From Nymphaea colorata (taxonomy: Eukaryota > Streptophyta > Magnoliopsida > Nymphaeales > Nymphaeaceae): a DNA stretch of 64,000 nucleotides. Positions 40,173 through 52,254 of this stretch are shown here, in pieces; positions within the stretch are counted from its first letter, which is position 1, and each line of letters starts with the position of its first letter. Under the pieces are notes generated by a model. It made no database searches, was not told the DNA's origin, and saw only the letters and a program-made list of their open reading frames with translations. The position numbers were made by a program, and so were the translations under genes. The stretch lies in the NCBI RefSeq assembly GCF_008831285.2, contig NC_045146.1:21259149-21323148 (forward strand), in the 5' to 3' direction.

Positions 40173-41595
40173 GAGTTTCATTTCATTATCTTCCCCTTGT
40201 GGATGAAACTACTTGGAGTTTGAGGCCATTTCAGAAAAAAGAGGATTTGGGCTTCTCTTGTCAGGTTCTGTAGGCCGATCCAGGCATCAGCCACTTAAAT
40301 TGCATTGAGATTTTGATGCAGTCCGAGGAATATTTTTGACTTGAAAGTCCATTATTCGTGGCGACATGATGCCTTTGTTTTCCTGACTGCAGCAGTTTCA
40401 GGTTTGTGCTTGATTTCTGCAGTCAATTTCTTCACATTGTAGCATTTCTGGTTATGATGGTATTATCAATCATAATGAATACATGATATCTATTTTTCTT
40501 ACTTATAGTCTTGTGCTTTTTCTTAGTTGACCTTGCTTATTAAGTCTGATAGAAAAATCCATGCCGTTAAAATTTAGTACTGTTTTTCTTTATGTACAAT
40601 AGGGAGAAAACTTTTGCTAAACACTAAGTTTGAAGGAGGACACCTCAGAAGTTAGTGTGTAGCTTGGGTAGGACATAATAGAGAGTCTAGTGGAAAACAG
40701 AACTGCATTGGAAAAAAAAATGGAAAATATATAATTGGTCATTTTGCGAACGAATCAAAATGATCGGGCAAATGAAAATATTCAGGCTTGTGATAATGGT
40801 ATCAATGGAGACATAAGATTGAAAATAGTGAAGAACAGCCAGGGTACTGTTGATGATATTTCCTTGACAGGTTCTTATCATATTGAGATCTGTTTGTGAC
40901 CTCGAGATTGAACAGCTGGATTAGTTCTGCTGAATTAGATGACTAACACAAAGTAAGACTCTGTATGGTGCATGGTGATATCTCTGACATTCCACGTAGA
41001 CAATGTGTGTCTGACATTCCACATTGGATAATATTTGAAGGTGCTTTTTGGTCTCAGGCTACATTGCCTAATGGTTGTCATTGGGGATTTCTGGTAACCT
41101 ATTAGATGATTAAACAATATCGTGATTATCTGGTTCAGTTAACAGTATTGCTTTTTTTTTTTCTTTATGCCTGAAGGGATGATATTTCACACTTAGTCAA
41201 GCAATATTCGATTGTTTTTCACTTCATACGTTATGATGAAGGCTGGGCAATGACCGCTATGATATATACTGCTTATTTCTTATGGGCCAAAGCGGTGGTT
41301 GGCTGCTTGATGGAATTGTTTGCAAAATTGTAGCATAAACCCCACTCTATCACAATTATGGTGATTTTTTCATCTGGTCGCTCTTAAGAATTAGCTGTCA
41401 GCATCATATTTATGGATTCATAAACGTAAATTTGTGGACTCATGTCCATGGTCTTTCCTTACAGTTTGTAGAATATAATGGTCTTGTCATAATAATTAGA
41501 CTTTGGGAGCCTGTGGATGCATCGGGCAGTATGCTGTGAGAGGCCGGAAGAATTTTTCGCCCAAACCTAGGCGAGGAAATCCACAAATCCTATAT

Positions 41596-41642
<47 letters not shown>

Positions 41643-43958
41643 TGGGAGATTTTAAACAAATAAACACATTTTGACTGTTTGTATTCATAAAAATTTAGAT
41701 TACTATATAAAAATATAAAATTATAGTAAAAAGTACAAAAAATGAGTCAACAGAATCCTATATAGCCGCACCAGTGTCCAGCTGTGTCAACAATTTGGGA
41801 TATAGACATGGAGGTATGTTTTACCTGCAGGTCATTTTATGTCACAAAGTGTATTGAACTTAGTGGCATCCTAATCAATTCAATCTTGGGACTTTGCTTG
41901 AAGCTGGTTTCTGTTCATTATGTCAATATGTGACAGTACCTGGTGAATTGCCGATTGCATCAAACAGCTGGCTGACTCTGGCCTACAAGGATCTGATCTA
42001 TGATTAAATTAAATTTTTGTTGCCTATCAAAAAACAGAATTTTACTATCAAAATATTTTGAAATCTGGAAAATTAACGCATCAAAGGTTTCAATTAAATG
42101 AGGTTTGGAATGCATCTCAATTGGCTAGGTTCTGGAAGAGTAAGAGAATGGTTTCAGCAGTCGACAGGCTTTTACTAGCCAATCCGCAATCTTTGAGATG
42201 TATGATCCAGTGAAATGTTGTTTGAGTGGTCTAGAGCAACCTTGGGAGTTACTGTAATAATTGCACCCTTGTGTTGATAATGTGACTGCAGTAGGATATG
42301 CCTATTTTCTGTGAAGTCTCTAGTTAACTGGCGTGAATGTTGTAAAGGTATACCATATGATGCCAAGAGATACTTTGCTTTTTTTATTTTTATTTTCATG
42401 TGATCTTGAATCATTCTCTGCAAGATCTTTGTGATGTTCTTGTGAGAGTTAAATATGCCTTGAACCTGTCTAGTCAAATCTATTGACATGACTTTGTTTG
42501 AACTTCCTAGCTTAGATTCCTTTTTCTTGTTAATGGTACCTATTTTCCATGTATACGCCCCAAGTGAAGGGGTTCATCTCCCTCTACTTGAGAAATTTTC
42601 CGGTCCGAGAAGATGATAATGCAGTACCCTTCAATGGTTATGAGGGTGAAAAAAGCTTACGGTGGACATAAGTTTGTTTATTTAAAGGTGGATTGTTATT
42701 ACTGATAATTAGCAGATGGTAAGTGCACAGATGCATGCCGAGCAGTCTTGACATTTCAAAGGCTAGCTGAGAGCATTTTTCGATGTATGTTTGATCATTT
42801 CTTTACATTGTCAATCATTACACTTGAACATAAGCAACTGCAACCAACTTGTGATAAATATCTTATAAATACCCTCGCTATAAAGGTGATGGTAGATTGT
42901 GAATACCCTTTCCAATGTAGGCTGAAGGACACTATCGATGGTTAGACTGATTTCTTGTCTTCGTAAACTTTAGGCCAGTTCAGTGTTAATGGAGAAATAC
43001 GCAGTACATGACTTGCGGTTCCCTATGCATAAGAAGAAATCTTACTGGTCCCATTTATAGCCCGGTCTTTGGTTCTCTTGTTCTATATCAACAGAGCTAC
43101 TCTTAGTTGCATTGGGTGCCACGAAGTTGAGTGTTCCTGCTGTTGCCTCAAGGAAACTGTAGACCTAACCTTTCTTTACAGTATCTTATACGACATACAA
43201 TTCTGTTATTTGGAAATATCTTCTATAAGTTGCATGACGTTTATGCTGCTGAATTTCTGTTCTACATGTTCACTAAGCTTGATTACATGTACTGGAATTG
43301 GCTGGTTGACGTGATCTGGACTTTGCCTGCATCAGTGCAGAATTCCATGAAAATCATAAGCCAAAGTGACAACTGTAGAACACTTCTAAACTGTGACAAA
43401 GTTGACCAGCATGCTATAAAATATCAGAGCTGATTTCAATACCAAATCTATAAAAGATACAGAATTTGAATAATAAATAGTAGTATGATAATACTTTGTC
43501 CCGTGACCAGAACCAGCAATTTCAAATAGAGGGAACAATTTTGCATCAGACTGCTGCTATGTGACAGTTGTATGAGCTGCCTCCAGGGGTTCCTATCATA
43601 CCGGGAGTGGTTTACAGTTCTCTGGTGTTCTCCGTTTTCCTTTTTTTCCCCCGTTTCTTCTTGACGAAAAAGGTAAAGAAAGATCATGGGAGCAGGTAAA
43701 AGGAGATGGGTGGTGTTGCGTTGAGTAAATAAAAACAAAGATTTTGTGCACTAGGGTGGGATCGAAGTGATACAGACAGGTGACTTCAATGTAAGTGGGA
43801 TCAAGAATCCAAGATAGAAGCCAATGAGTAAACACAAACTGAAGAGTCATTAGCCAGCCGATATCTGGCCGTGAGTACTGGAAGCTTCTTGGGGTTCAGT
43901 GAGTCTTTATGCTATTATTAGATAAGTGGCTAGCTACGCTGGCAGTAAACTAGTACAT
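40173..43958. other. 3' flank of the WTF1-like gene and intergenic DNA
   Basis: No further exon recognised. Reading frames such as 42175-42489 (minus) and 43131-43433 (plus) show no family motif. A duplicated TCTGACATTCCAC word lies near 40981-41023. Confidence 0.45.
41591..41642. repeat. Compound (TA)n-(GA)n microsatellite
   Basis: TA run from 41591 passing directly into GA at about 41617, the same order and orientation as at 23.9 and 55.2 kb. Confidence 0.95.
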
Positions 43959-44132
43959 CCAGATCTCCCATTCTAAAATTCTTGTTTTCAAATTTGAAAA
44001 AAAAAAAAAAAACAGAGAAAAGTTAAATGTGGATAAAGATTGAGCAAAGGTTAAACTATGACAGCCAGATGTCCCATTCTAAAGTTGGTGTTTTCAAATT
44101 TGGAGAAAAAGGGGAAGGTGGATAAAGATTGA
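43959..44132. repeat. Two-copy tandem duplication, period about 106 bp
   Basis: CCAGATCTCCCATTCTAAA (43959) and CCAGATGTCCCATTCTAAA (44065) begin copies that share TGTTTTCAAATTTG and GTGGATAAAGATTGA. The first copy carries an expanded poly-A of about 16 nt. Confidence 0.88.
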
Positions 44133-44589
44133 TTTCAATTGGAGCCTATCCACAAGAAACGGCAGTGGGTCACACCCCAGGGGGCCACAGATCTTGACTG
44201 GTAAGGATTCTTCGACCAGGTTCCTGATGTGCATGTGACTCGATCTATTAGTTTTTGCTGTGAGCATTGAACCTGATCCCATGGTACCCTACGTCCGTCC
44301 GTCAGATGCAGTGGGTCCGGCTACCTTTTTTTTTCTGGTTCAAGTCTTGCCATCTCTAATCTTGTCCCCACCTCTATTGCAGATTTCAGCCATTTGCATC
44401 GTGTAAAGGTGGAGTTTGAAAACCTTCGGCTGGGACTGTTGGACGAAGAGCTTAAGCTCAATATAGAAGTGGGTCGAATTGTTACACTATTTTCTTGCTT
44501 TCGAGGTGGAGAGGGTTACAGGTACTTGGTGTTGGCCCCTCAATGCATGTCAGCTACTATACTAGTTTCACTTAATTGACATTGACAGA

Positions 44590-44670
44590 AGGGAATCAAA
44601 GCCCATGCCACTTCGAACCGGTGACCACCTGCCCACCAGCCATTAGTCACAAGCCAAACTTGAGTTGACT
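44590..44670 (-). mobile_element. Possible SINE-like fragment with pol III box words
   Basis: On the minus strand CCGGTTCGAAGTGG resembles a B box (GGTTCGA core), preceded by TGGCTGGTGGGCAGGTGG, which only roughly fits an A box. This arrangement recalls tRNA-derived SINE heads, but no tail or target duplication is clear. Confidence 0.25.
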
Positions 44671-44796
44671 GATTTGAAACTTTCTTTAACAAAGGATTAA
44701 TAATAAAATAAATTTTATAAATGCACATACAATGTATTTTTAAAACGCTCGTTTAGTTTGATTTGATGCAGGCATCAATAATAGAATTTCTATTAT

Positions 44797-44912
44797 AAAA
44801 CAACACATCTATGGGTCTGATGTTGACCACTCGATGTTTTTCTATTATAAAACATCAATTTGCAAAACAACACACATCGATGAGTCCGATGCTGACCACT
44901 CGGTTTCAACAT
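44797..44912. repeat. Two-copy tandem duplication, period 77 bp
   Basis: AAAACAACACATCTATGGG (44797) and AAAACAACACACATCGATG (44874) begin copies that share TCTGATG or TCCGATG followed by CTGACCACTCG or TTGACCACTCG. Confidence 0.8.
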
Positions 44913-45076
44913 CAGACCATTTTATACGTAAAATAGATTGTTAGAGGTTCAGTTAATAATAGACTTAAGTTTTTTGGGACTTATGCAACACTGTTGATGG
45001 AGTTGGATTTGTTTGGACCCAAAATTTAGGCATGGTTTTAAAATCCAGAAATTGTATTTATAGAATACAAGCTTTG

Positions 45077-45079
<3 letters not shown>

Positions 45080-45110
<31 letters not shown>
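45080..45110. repeat. (TA)n microsatellite
   Basis: Uninterrupted TA run. Confidence 0.95.
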
Positions 45111-45112
<2 letters not shown>

Positions 45113-46548
45113 GTGTACTATTTGATATAACATGTGGTTTTGCTAGATTTGTAAGCACATTTATACTACATGTAATTGTCATTCGGACTGATGACGACAA
45201 TTCCTGGTTTTATTTTAGTGGTTTCAAAACCTTCGTTTCATGTCCCTCACAAGATCTAAAACGGGAGAAATTCATCAACATTGAACATGACAGCTAAAAC
45301 GGGCACACTTTGCAGACCTGAAAAATAAAAAGAGAAAAAAGGAAAGAGAGAGGGGAAAACCATGAGACCCATGGTTTTGGAAGACCTGCTTTTCTGCAGA
45401 CGGACGGAGACGAAGCTGAAAAGCCAAAACCGGGGGCAGGAGAGGAGAGAGAGAAAGCGGGCAGTGGCCGGAAGCAGCGGCGGTGAAGGGCGTCATGTCG
45501 CCTGACAGCTGTCGGTATCCGTCGAAGCTGCTGGAAAGCCAAACGTAGTTTAATACAACACGTCCAACGGCATTGGCAGACTCAGCAACAAGAAAGCCGA
45601 GATAAGGACGGACGTCACGGACGCCTACTCCCGGCGTTCTATGGAAAACGACAATCATATTTTAACGCCTCTAAGTAACCTTCTTATTCTTTATGTTATC
45701 GCCTCCATTTATTCGCTTTGGTGTTGAGAGGTTTTCAATCTTCGCTGAGGTTTTCCCAAAAAAAGATGGTGGAAAAAATAATGATTTGAAATAACTTCTT
45801 CACCCTCTTGGGGGAAAAAACATGATTATTCATTCAAAAGCTTTTTGAATCGCAGGTAATGGAACCGTGCAATTAAAAACTAATCTTCTCACTTTTATGA
45901 TTTGGATAAATTTGGCGAGCCCACGGATCAAACGCCTAAAAGATGACACGCTGATCCGAACTTCATTATGATATTTTTTGGCAACTTGATGATTTTTAAA
46001 GTGGTACCTACCCTGGTCAGATGCATATGCATGCAAGCAAACGTAATATGTTTTTTTTTAATGACTAGTTTAAGAAAACCACCTGGAATATTTTTATATC
46101 TTCAAGGTTAATGTTTGTTTTGAAATTTGAATGGATCTATAACACATCATTCAACTACTTGCTACTGTTCATCTAAATGTGGAAGTGATTACGTGCTGCC
46201 GGTTTGCGCACTCTTTGTGGCAGTTTAATTAGATCTGAATTAAAAAAAAAATACTGTGAAAAAAAAAAAAAAAGATCTGTGACATTTCACAAATATCTCG
46301 GTACTTTCACATTCTAAAATGGAGATGGGAATCGCCTAAAGATCGCAGAGAAGTTCATTACTCTCAGAGCCAGTTACATTTTGGAAGCTCTGTATTTTTT
46401 TCCAGAAGGGTGTGTAAAGCATTTAAAAATCTCAGAAGAACGGAGGAGTTGATGTTGATGCGGCGCGAAGAATTTTCATGAACAAGGATGTCAAGCTGCC
46501 TGCGGGAGGGCGATGTTTGGAGGGGGGGGCGGAAAATTTGCGAACCAA
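45111..46548. other. Intergenic, no gene recognised
   Basis: Contains a GC-richer block at 45290-45660 with overlapping frames on the minus strand and no family motif, then AT-rich DNA with A runs near 46240-46275. Confidence 0.4.
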
Positions 46549-46628
46549 GTGGGTCCCACCTCATAATAGGGGCGCCCCAGATTCCTCTACCAAAACCCAG
46601 AACGGGTTTTGCTCTTGCGGGTATAAAA
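46549..46628 (+). promoter_or_regulatory. Core promoter of the small ORF: TCP-type site and TATA box
   Basis: GTGGGTCCCAC at 46549-46559 is a perfect 11-bp inverted repeat matching the class I TCP consensus GTGGGNCC. GTATAAAAG at 46621-46629 is a strong TATA box. The first ATG after it, at 46763, opens the small ORF, so the expected start site near 46650-46660 would give a leader of roughly 100 nt without upstream ATGs. Confidence 0.55.
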
Positions 46629-46762
46629 GAAGGTCCCGTTGAAGAATTATCTTCCCGTGGCTTCTTTGTCTCCTTCCTCTGTTTTCCCTTTTCTCGATCA
46701 TCCTCTGTTTTTCACGTCTCCTTGGGGAGTTCTAAATATCTCAAGAAGAAGAAGAAGAGGAG

Positions 46763-46933
46763 ATGATTCTGGTGGCGATAGTGGCGGAGCTGCTGGAGGA
46801 GTACACGATGCTTCTGACGAGGATGCTGGAGCAGCTGGTGCACGGGGCGCCCTTGCCCAGGCGGGTGAGACTTCTCATCGTCCGGAGCCTTCCCTTCGCT
46901 CCCCCACCGCCTCGCCTCACCTGGGCCTCTTGA
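46763..46933 (+). CDS. Small 56-residue protein, probably genuine, function unknown
   Basis: Begins MILVAIVAELLEEY and ends in PPPPRLTWAS before TGA. I do not know a function. Residues 1-27 could form an amphipathic or membrane-touching helix (hydrophobic, with E9, E12, E13 and E23). Residues 30-43 are a basic stretch (PLPRRVRLLIVRSLP) and residues 47-50 are four prolines. The layout recalls short uncharacterised plant proteins that I cannot name. Support: it is the first ATG after a TATA box, the leader has no other ATG, the codons are rich in G/C at third positions against AT-rich flanks, and a purine occupies -3. A (GAA)n tract lies just before the start. The word GGCGGGTGAGA at 46860-46870 could act as a splice donor, so the C-terminus might differ. 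It is below usual ORF length cut-offs. Confidence 0.6.
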   Translation: MILVAIVAELLEEYTMLLTRMLEQLVHGAPLPRRVRLLIVRSLPFAPPPPRLTWAS

Positions 46934-49290
46934 GCTGCTCCGGCTCCGCTGTATTTTTCTTTTCTCTTCAAACTCCTCCTTTGATTTTTTTTTTTTCTCT
47001 TCTTTTTTCTGCTTTCTTGTTCTTTTCCTCTTTTTCGATATTTTGAACACAGGTTCCGGCAATGTAAATGGGTGGTTTTCCTTTTTTTTTTTTTTTTCTC
47101 TCTTTTGTATAGAACGGGGATTATGGAAGTAATACCAACAGATGGTTGAAGGGAGGATGTTTACATTTTATATCATCTCCAATGATATTGAAAGATTCAA
47201 TACCGCTACTCCAGATTTTGCCTTTGATCTTTCCTCTCTCCTGTTCGAACTTTAACATGAATACTGTATAGAATTGCAGGCGACTGATTAGTGGATTTTG
47301 TTGCTTCGAGAGAGACGGAAAGGGAGCGAGAATGTGGCTTCTAACTAAAATGTGGTTTTGATAACTTTATCTAGTTTGCTGCCTACTAGTGGCGAGGCTT
47401 TTTAATTTTTCATCCTTATGGTCGTCATTATCATGACGGGACTAAGGCGGAGATTGCGGGACCAAGCCGGTCGTACCCTGCTGGCTTGTGGAGGGAAGTT
47501 TTTGTCTTTGGTTGCTGCGATGATAAGCTCATTGTGGCTCGGATGTAGATTGGGTGTTTGGTGCAAGTGCCGGAGCTACTTGGGAATTCTTTGACCTCTC
47601 AACCGCACTCAAAATCGAGCTTCTAGATGCCCCAGTTTGATGACAAATCAAGGTGAGATTGATCTTCTGTTTTCCAAGGAAATGAACTCAAAATATAGCG
47701 GAAGAAGTAAGGCAGATCCTCTTCTTGGCCCATGGAAATCAAAAACTTTTTCAAACATCTGATTTAGGTGAATGTTCTATTCGGGTGTCTTATCTCTTGT
47801 GAGTTGCATTTCTATTAATGGCGAAAGATGACCGGCATTGGCTCTTCGGTGGGCTCTGCTTGATTTTCTTGTTTGTTTCTTTCTTTAAGCGGTTTAAGCT
47901 GAGGCGGTTGAACCTTTTCAACAGCCATGACAGTGGATTTCTACTTCTCATCTGTTGGTGGGAACACGTCTACGTTTCTCTCTTGATGCAAGCTTTGTCG
48001 TCTTTGATGTGTTTCTTTTTCTTTTTCATCACTAACCTTCTAACAACTGCACAATTTGATGGACATGCTTCCAATGAGATCGAAACCAATGCTTCCGCAG
48101 CACTTTTAGGGATTTCGTTCACAACGTTGGATTGGTTTACAGATCTTCATCTCAGCTCTTCACAGCTTTCCTTTTCGCTTTCCTGTAAAAACAGATTGTT
48201 TTAGTGAAGAATTCAGTTTTAGACCTTTGTTAAGTGGCTTTAAAAGTCCAAGTGCCCTTCTCCATTTCAAGTACGGCCCACTGTGGCTTACAAAAGAATG
48301 GTGGAACCATGAATCAGTATCCGCATTTCTTGATCACATTTAGAGCATCCTTTTATCAATCTGATTGCGTGTTTGGCTGCCGGAATTGTGCTCAAAATCC
48401 GGCAAGGATAGTTTGGCCGCTTAACTATCGACTTCGTTTCCTATTTTTTGAGGTGGAAAAGTAAAGGGTCTTGGTTTCTTTACTAATTCTTCGGTGAGAA
48501 TAGCCGTTGCATTAATTTAAAGTTACTTAGGCAGGCAAAGTTCTTGGTTGTTCTGGTTGCAGCAAAGCTCTTGAAGAACGTCCTCTGCTTTCCAATTTTC
48601 TTTGTCATCTGTTGTTAGGGCCGCAAGCCCCCCAACTTTTTTATTGTGATAAAACTTTGGCTACTTATCTTCAGATATTCAAGTTTGAATCTTCGCCCTA
48701 CTGGATATTTTTGGGCCTCCAACTGTGGATATTTCATCATCGTGTGCCTGTGAATTGCCTACTCGCGGGCCCCTTTGCCATCTCGTCTGATCTGATTCAC
48801 CAGAAAGGAAGTTGGCCCATGATTTTGATGGGCAATATCAATAAGAATTGCCAATTGGAACGATGAATGAGTTTTTCTTTTCCCTGATGAAGAAAACCAG
48901 CAACTCTTTTTACAATTTAGGGTTTCAGTTAGCATGCCATCTTTAAAATACTTAGGCTAGAGTGAATCGTAATTTTCTTTTCATCCGTAATTTTGCAATT
49001 CCAAAAATATAGATGAAAACCAATTGTGACCGCAATGAAAATTTTCACAACCAGCAATTCCAAAAATATTTGACAAAGATACTGTAAAAGTGAACCATCT
49101 GGGGCTATAATTAGTAAAAACACTAGTTTGCCTAAACGTTAGAACGAGCCAGTCAATCCTAATCTGCAAGATTATTTTCATGAACCTAAACAGAATTTCG
49201 AGCATTATTACTGATGGTGGTAGTATCTGAATCTGGAAAATCAACTAAAAGTAGCAGAAATTAGAAGAAGCAAGTCAAAAATGTGACAGC
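46934..49290. other. Downstream of the small ORF; 3' UTR or intergenic
   Basis: Pyrimidine-rich DNA follows the stop codon. The 47818-48204 frame (128 codons) is hydrophobic with no family motif, and its lack of GC bias suggests chance. No other gene is seen. Confidence 0.4.
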
Positions 49291-49896
49291 GCATATTTGT
49301 GCGAATGGGAACAAGGAAAAATAATTTACAAATACAAATATGCCTGTCTGAGTAAGTCTAATCCTCCCAATTTTTTTTAAAAAGACTACGTTATTCCATC
49401 CTAGCACAAAACCCAAATTTAGACGCAAGATTCAAATCTAAGATACAACTTTCAGTTCTAAATTAGATCCAAAATTAAGTTTAGATCCAAATCAACATTT
49501 CAGACCCAAAATTCGAATTGTGTTCGAAACCACAAAATTTGTGCGTCGCGCGTGCACGGACCTTCCCTTTGCTTTAAAAGCTCATTTCTCATGCCAAAAC
49601 ATTTTCTAAACTGAAGTCGCACGCTCGAACGAGTCGACAACCGACTAAACCAAAATCGGATTTGGTGCAAGTTCGGAGTTGCTCAAAAGGGAGTCGACCA
49701 CCCTTTTATAATAATTTTTTTTATATGCCTTTAGATAAATTAAACAAGAAAAGATGAATTTTTATACTTTTACTAGAAAAAAGCTTTTTTTTACATTTCA
49801 AATAAAAATATATATCATGCTTCCTATATAAATAGCTTTTTTTTATATATTTTAATGAATTTCGTTTAAAAAAAAAAGAAAGGGGATTGAGCATCC

Positions 49897-49970
49897 CGCG
49901 ACGCACAGTCGCGCGATAGGACGTGCTCGACCGTGCGTCGCACGACATGGGCGATTGCGTGAGCAATCGC
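49897..49970. repeat. Cluster of three short GC-rich inverted repeats
   Basis: CGCGAC-GCACA-GTCGCG (49897-49913) is followed by CGTGCGTCGCACG at about 49931-49943, and then by GCGATTGC-GTGA-GCAATCGC (49951-49970), an 8-bp perfect stem with a GNRA-type loop. The flanks are AT-rich. Confidence 0.85.
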
Positions 49971-50499
49971 TACAGCAACCGCGGGTCACTGCAGCGCACG
50001 GTCTTCAAGTGCTGGGCGCGCCCCTTCCTTTTCCTTGCAAAAAAACAGCCCCTTAGGGGGCGGATTTGATCTCTTTGGGTAGGGAATAGGCCTGCCCACA
50101 CCTCAAATGGGTGTTTTGCGGGGCTAGTGGCCAATCCCACTTAGTCAAAGCCTATTTTTCTAAAAAAAAATTGAAAATAATTCAAAATTCTTTGAAATTC
50201 GAATGAAAATATTGAGAAAATAAAAAAAATAAATTTTGAGTTTTGGCTCCAAAACTCTCTATAAGTACCCTCACAATCCCTCTTCTTGGGCAAGAGTTGG
50301 CTCTTGGGAGAAACGATAGTGTATTTTCACTTGAAGACTTAGAGTTTCTCTTGAGCTCTCTCTCTGTTCTTTTCCTCTTTCATTTTCTCTCTAACTTAGA
50401 AGCAAGTTTCGTCAAGTCACAACCCTCTTGGAGGCATCATTTTGGAGCTTCACTCAAGGGGATCTCCAAGCTAAGTGTTCATTTTTCCACAAGCTATTC

Positions 50500-51420
50500 T
50501 CATACCTCTTTCTTTCTTCATTTTCCTCACTTCTTCCTCTCTCCATGGCCAAAGGAGATAGCTCTCAATCTCTATTTTAAAGTCAAGAATTATGTTCGAG
50601 TGCACTGGGATCATAAGAAGATGAGATGATCTTTCATTATTAAATCATGTTCTTTCTTTTCTTGATTATAGTATTTGTTATTATTGTTCTTTCTCTTCGT
50701 TAATATGTTCTTGTTATTATTTCTATTTCTTTTTTTTTTAATATAATTTGGTTGTTGTTCTCTTTATTTTCTTCCCTTCTTCATCTCCTCATGATCAAAG
50801 GAGATAACATCAATCTCTATTTTAGAGACAAGAGGCTATGCTCGAGTACACGGGGGGCATGAAAAGATGAGATGATCTTTCATTTCAAACTTTCAAGCTT
50901 AAATAATGTTTTCTATTTAATTAAATATGACACTGTCTTTCATTTTTCATGTTATTTTCATCTTCATCTCTTCATGACCAAAAGAGATAACACTCAATCT
51001 CTATTTTAGATACAAGAGGCTATGCTCGAGTGCACCGGGAGTATGAAAAGATGAGATGATCTTTCATTTCAACTTAAATCATGTTTTCTATTTCATTAAA
51101 TATGCATTGTCTTTCATTTTTCATGTTCTTCTCATCTTCGTCTCCCCATAGCCGAAGGAAATAACAATTTCTATTTTAGAGACAAGAGGCTATGCTAAAG
51201 TGCACCGGGAGCATGAAAAAGATGAGATAATCTTTTATTTCATGCCTAAATCATATTTTCTATTAAATACGACATCGTCATCATTTTCTTCTCATCTTCA
51301 TCTCCCTATGACCAAAGGAGAAAGCACTCAATATCTAGTTTAAGACAAGAGATTATGCTTGAGTGCACTAAGAGCATGGAAAGTGAAATGGTATATCATT
51401 TCATAGTTACCTCATGTTCT
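50500..51420. repeat. Tandem repeat array, about five diverged units
   Basis: Each unit has TTCATCTC or similar, an AAAGGAGATAACA-like word, CAATCTCTATTTTAGA, a GAGGCTATGCTCGAGTGCAC core, CATGAAAAGATGAGATGATC and a T-rich spacer. The ATGAGATGAT word or its variants occur at 50621, 50867, 51051, 51222 and about 51383, so spacing falls from 246 to about 161 bp. The first and last units are the most diverged. No reading frame spans the units. Confidence 0.88.
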
Positions 51421-51463
51421 ATCTATCTGTACATCATGTTTTTTCTCTCCCTCCCTCTATCAT

Positions 51464-51464
<1 letters not shown>

Positions 51465-51521
<57 letters not shown>
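51465..51521. repeat. (CT)n microsatellite, about 28 units
   Basis: Uninterrupted CT run directly after the tandem array. Confidence 0.96.
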
Positions 51522-51523
<2 letters not shown>

Positions 51524-52007
51524 TCCTTGAATATTGTATATCAATGCATGCTTGCTTAATTTTTATTTATATGTGAATATATGGTGAGAATGAGTGTGGA
51601 TTGAGATTCTCTCTTTATTATTGTGTTGATTAATTTTTGAGGTTGGGGCTTCTCCAACCCGAAAAAACCTTCACGAATTTGTACATCTGAAAGTGCATTT
51701 TCATACATTTCGCGTTAGTTTCCTTTTAATCGACCGATTAGGAACCCTAGTTAGTGCTCTATCGTGTGATTTGAGTTTTTTCCATACCCAACGGTGGAAG
51801 AAACATATTCTCTTGCAACCAATGAAATAACTATGTTTTATGTTTACGTATTCCAAAATATTTTTAAAAGAATCCTTTCTAATATGGCTTTGGAGACTTA
51901 GTTTAAACTCTTGCATGAATCTAAGCTCCCCTTCGACCTACATCAAACTTGAAGTCGGATGTTTTAACTCATTTTTAAACTCTTGAAGACATACATGTAT
52001 ATACATG

Positions 52008-52041
<34 letters not shown>

Positions 52042-52201
52042 TTACATGATGATTCTCTTTATCATTCTCTCTTTATGTTTACGTATCTCTTTTACAATTT
52101 TTTGTGTCAATATGAATGCATATATATATGAATATCTTACTCTCTCTCTCTCTCTAGAATCTTTTTCTTTTTTCAAGTCAAACGCCTTCATCTACAAATT
52201 T

Positions 52202-52203
<2 letters not shown>

Positions 52204-52252
<49 letters not shown>
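52204..52252. repeat. (TA)n microsatellite
   Basis: Uninterrupted TA run of about 24 units. A shorter one lies at 52011-52037. Confidence 0.96.

Positions 52253-52254
<2 letters not shown>

Noticed and set aside
45275-45658. 127-codon minus frame
   Set aside because: GC-richer but with two overlapping frames and no motif; cannot be supported as coding.
47818-48204. 128-codon hydrophobic frame downstream of the small ORF
   Set aside because: Phe/Leu-rich from pyrimidine-rich DNA; no motif and no GC bias of the kind seen in the small ORF.
50243-50629. 128-codon frame at the start of the tandem array
   Set aside because: It begins at a non-ATG codon near the TATA box and runs into the repeat; composition reflects CT-rich DNA.
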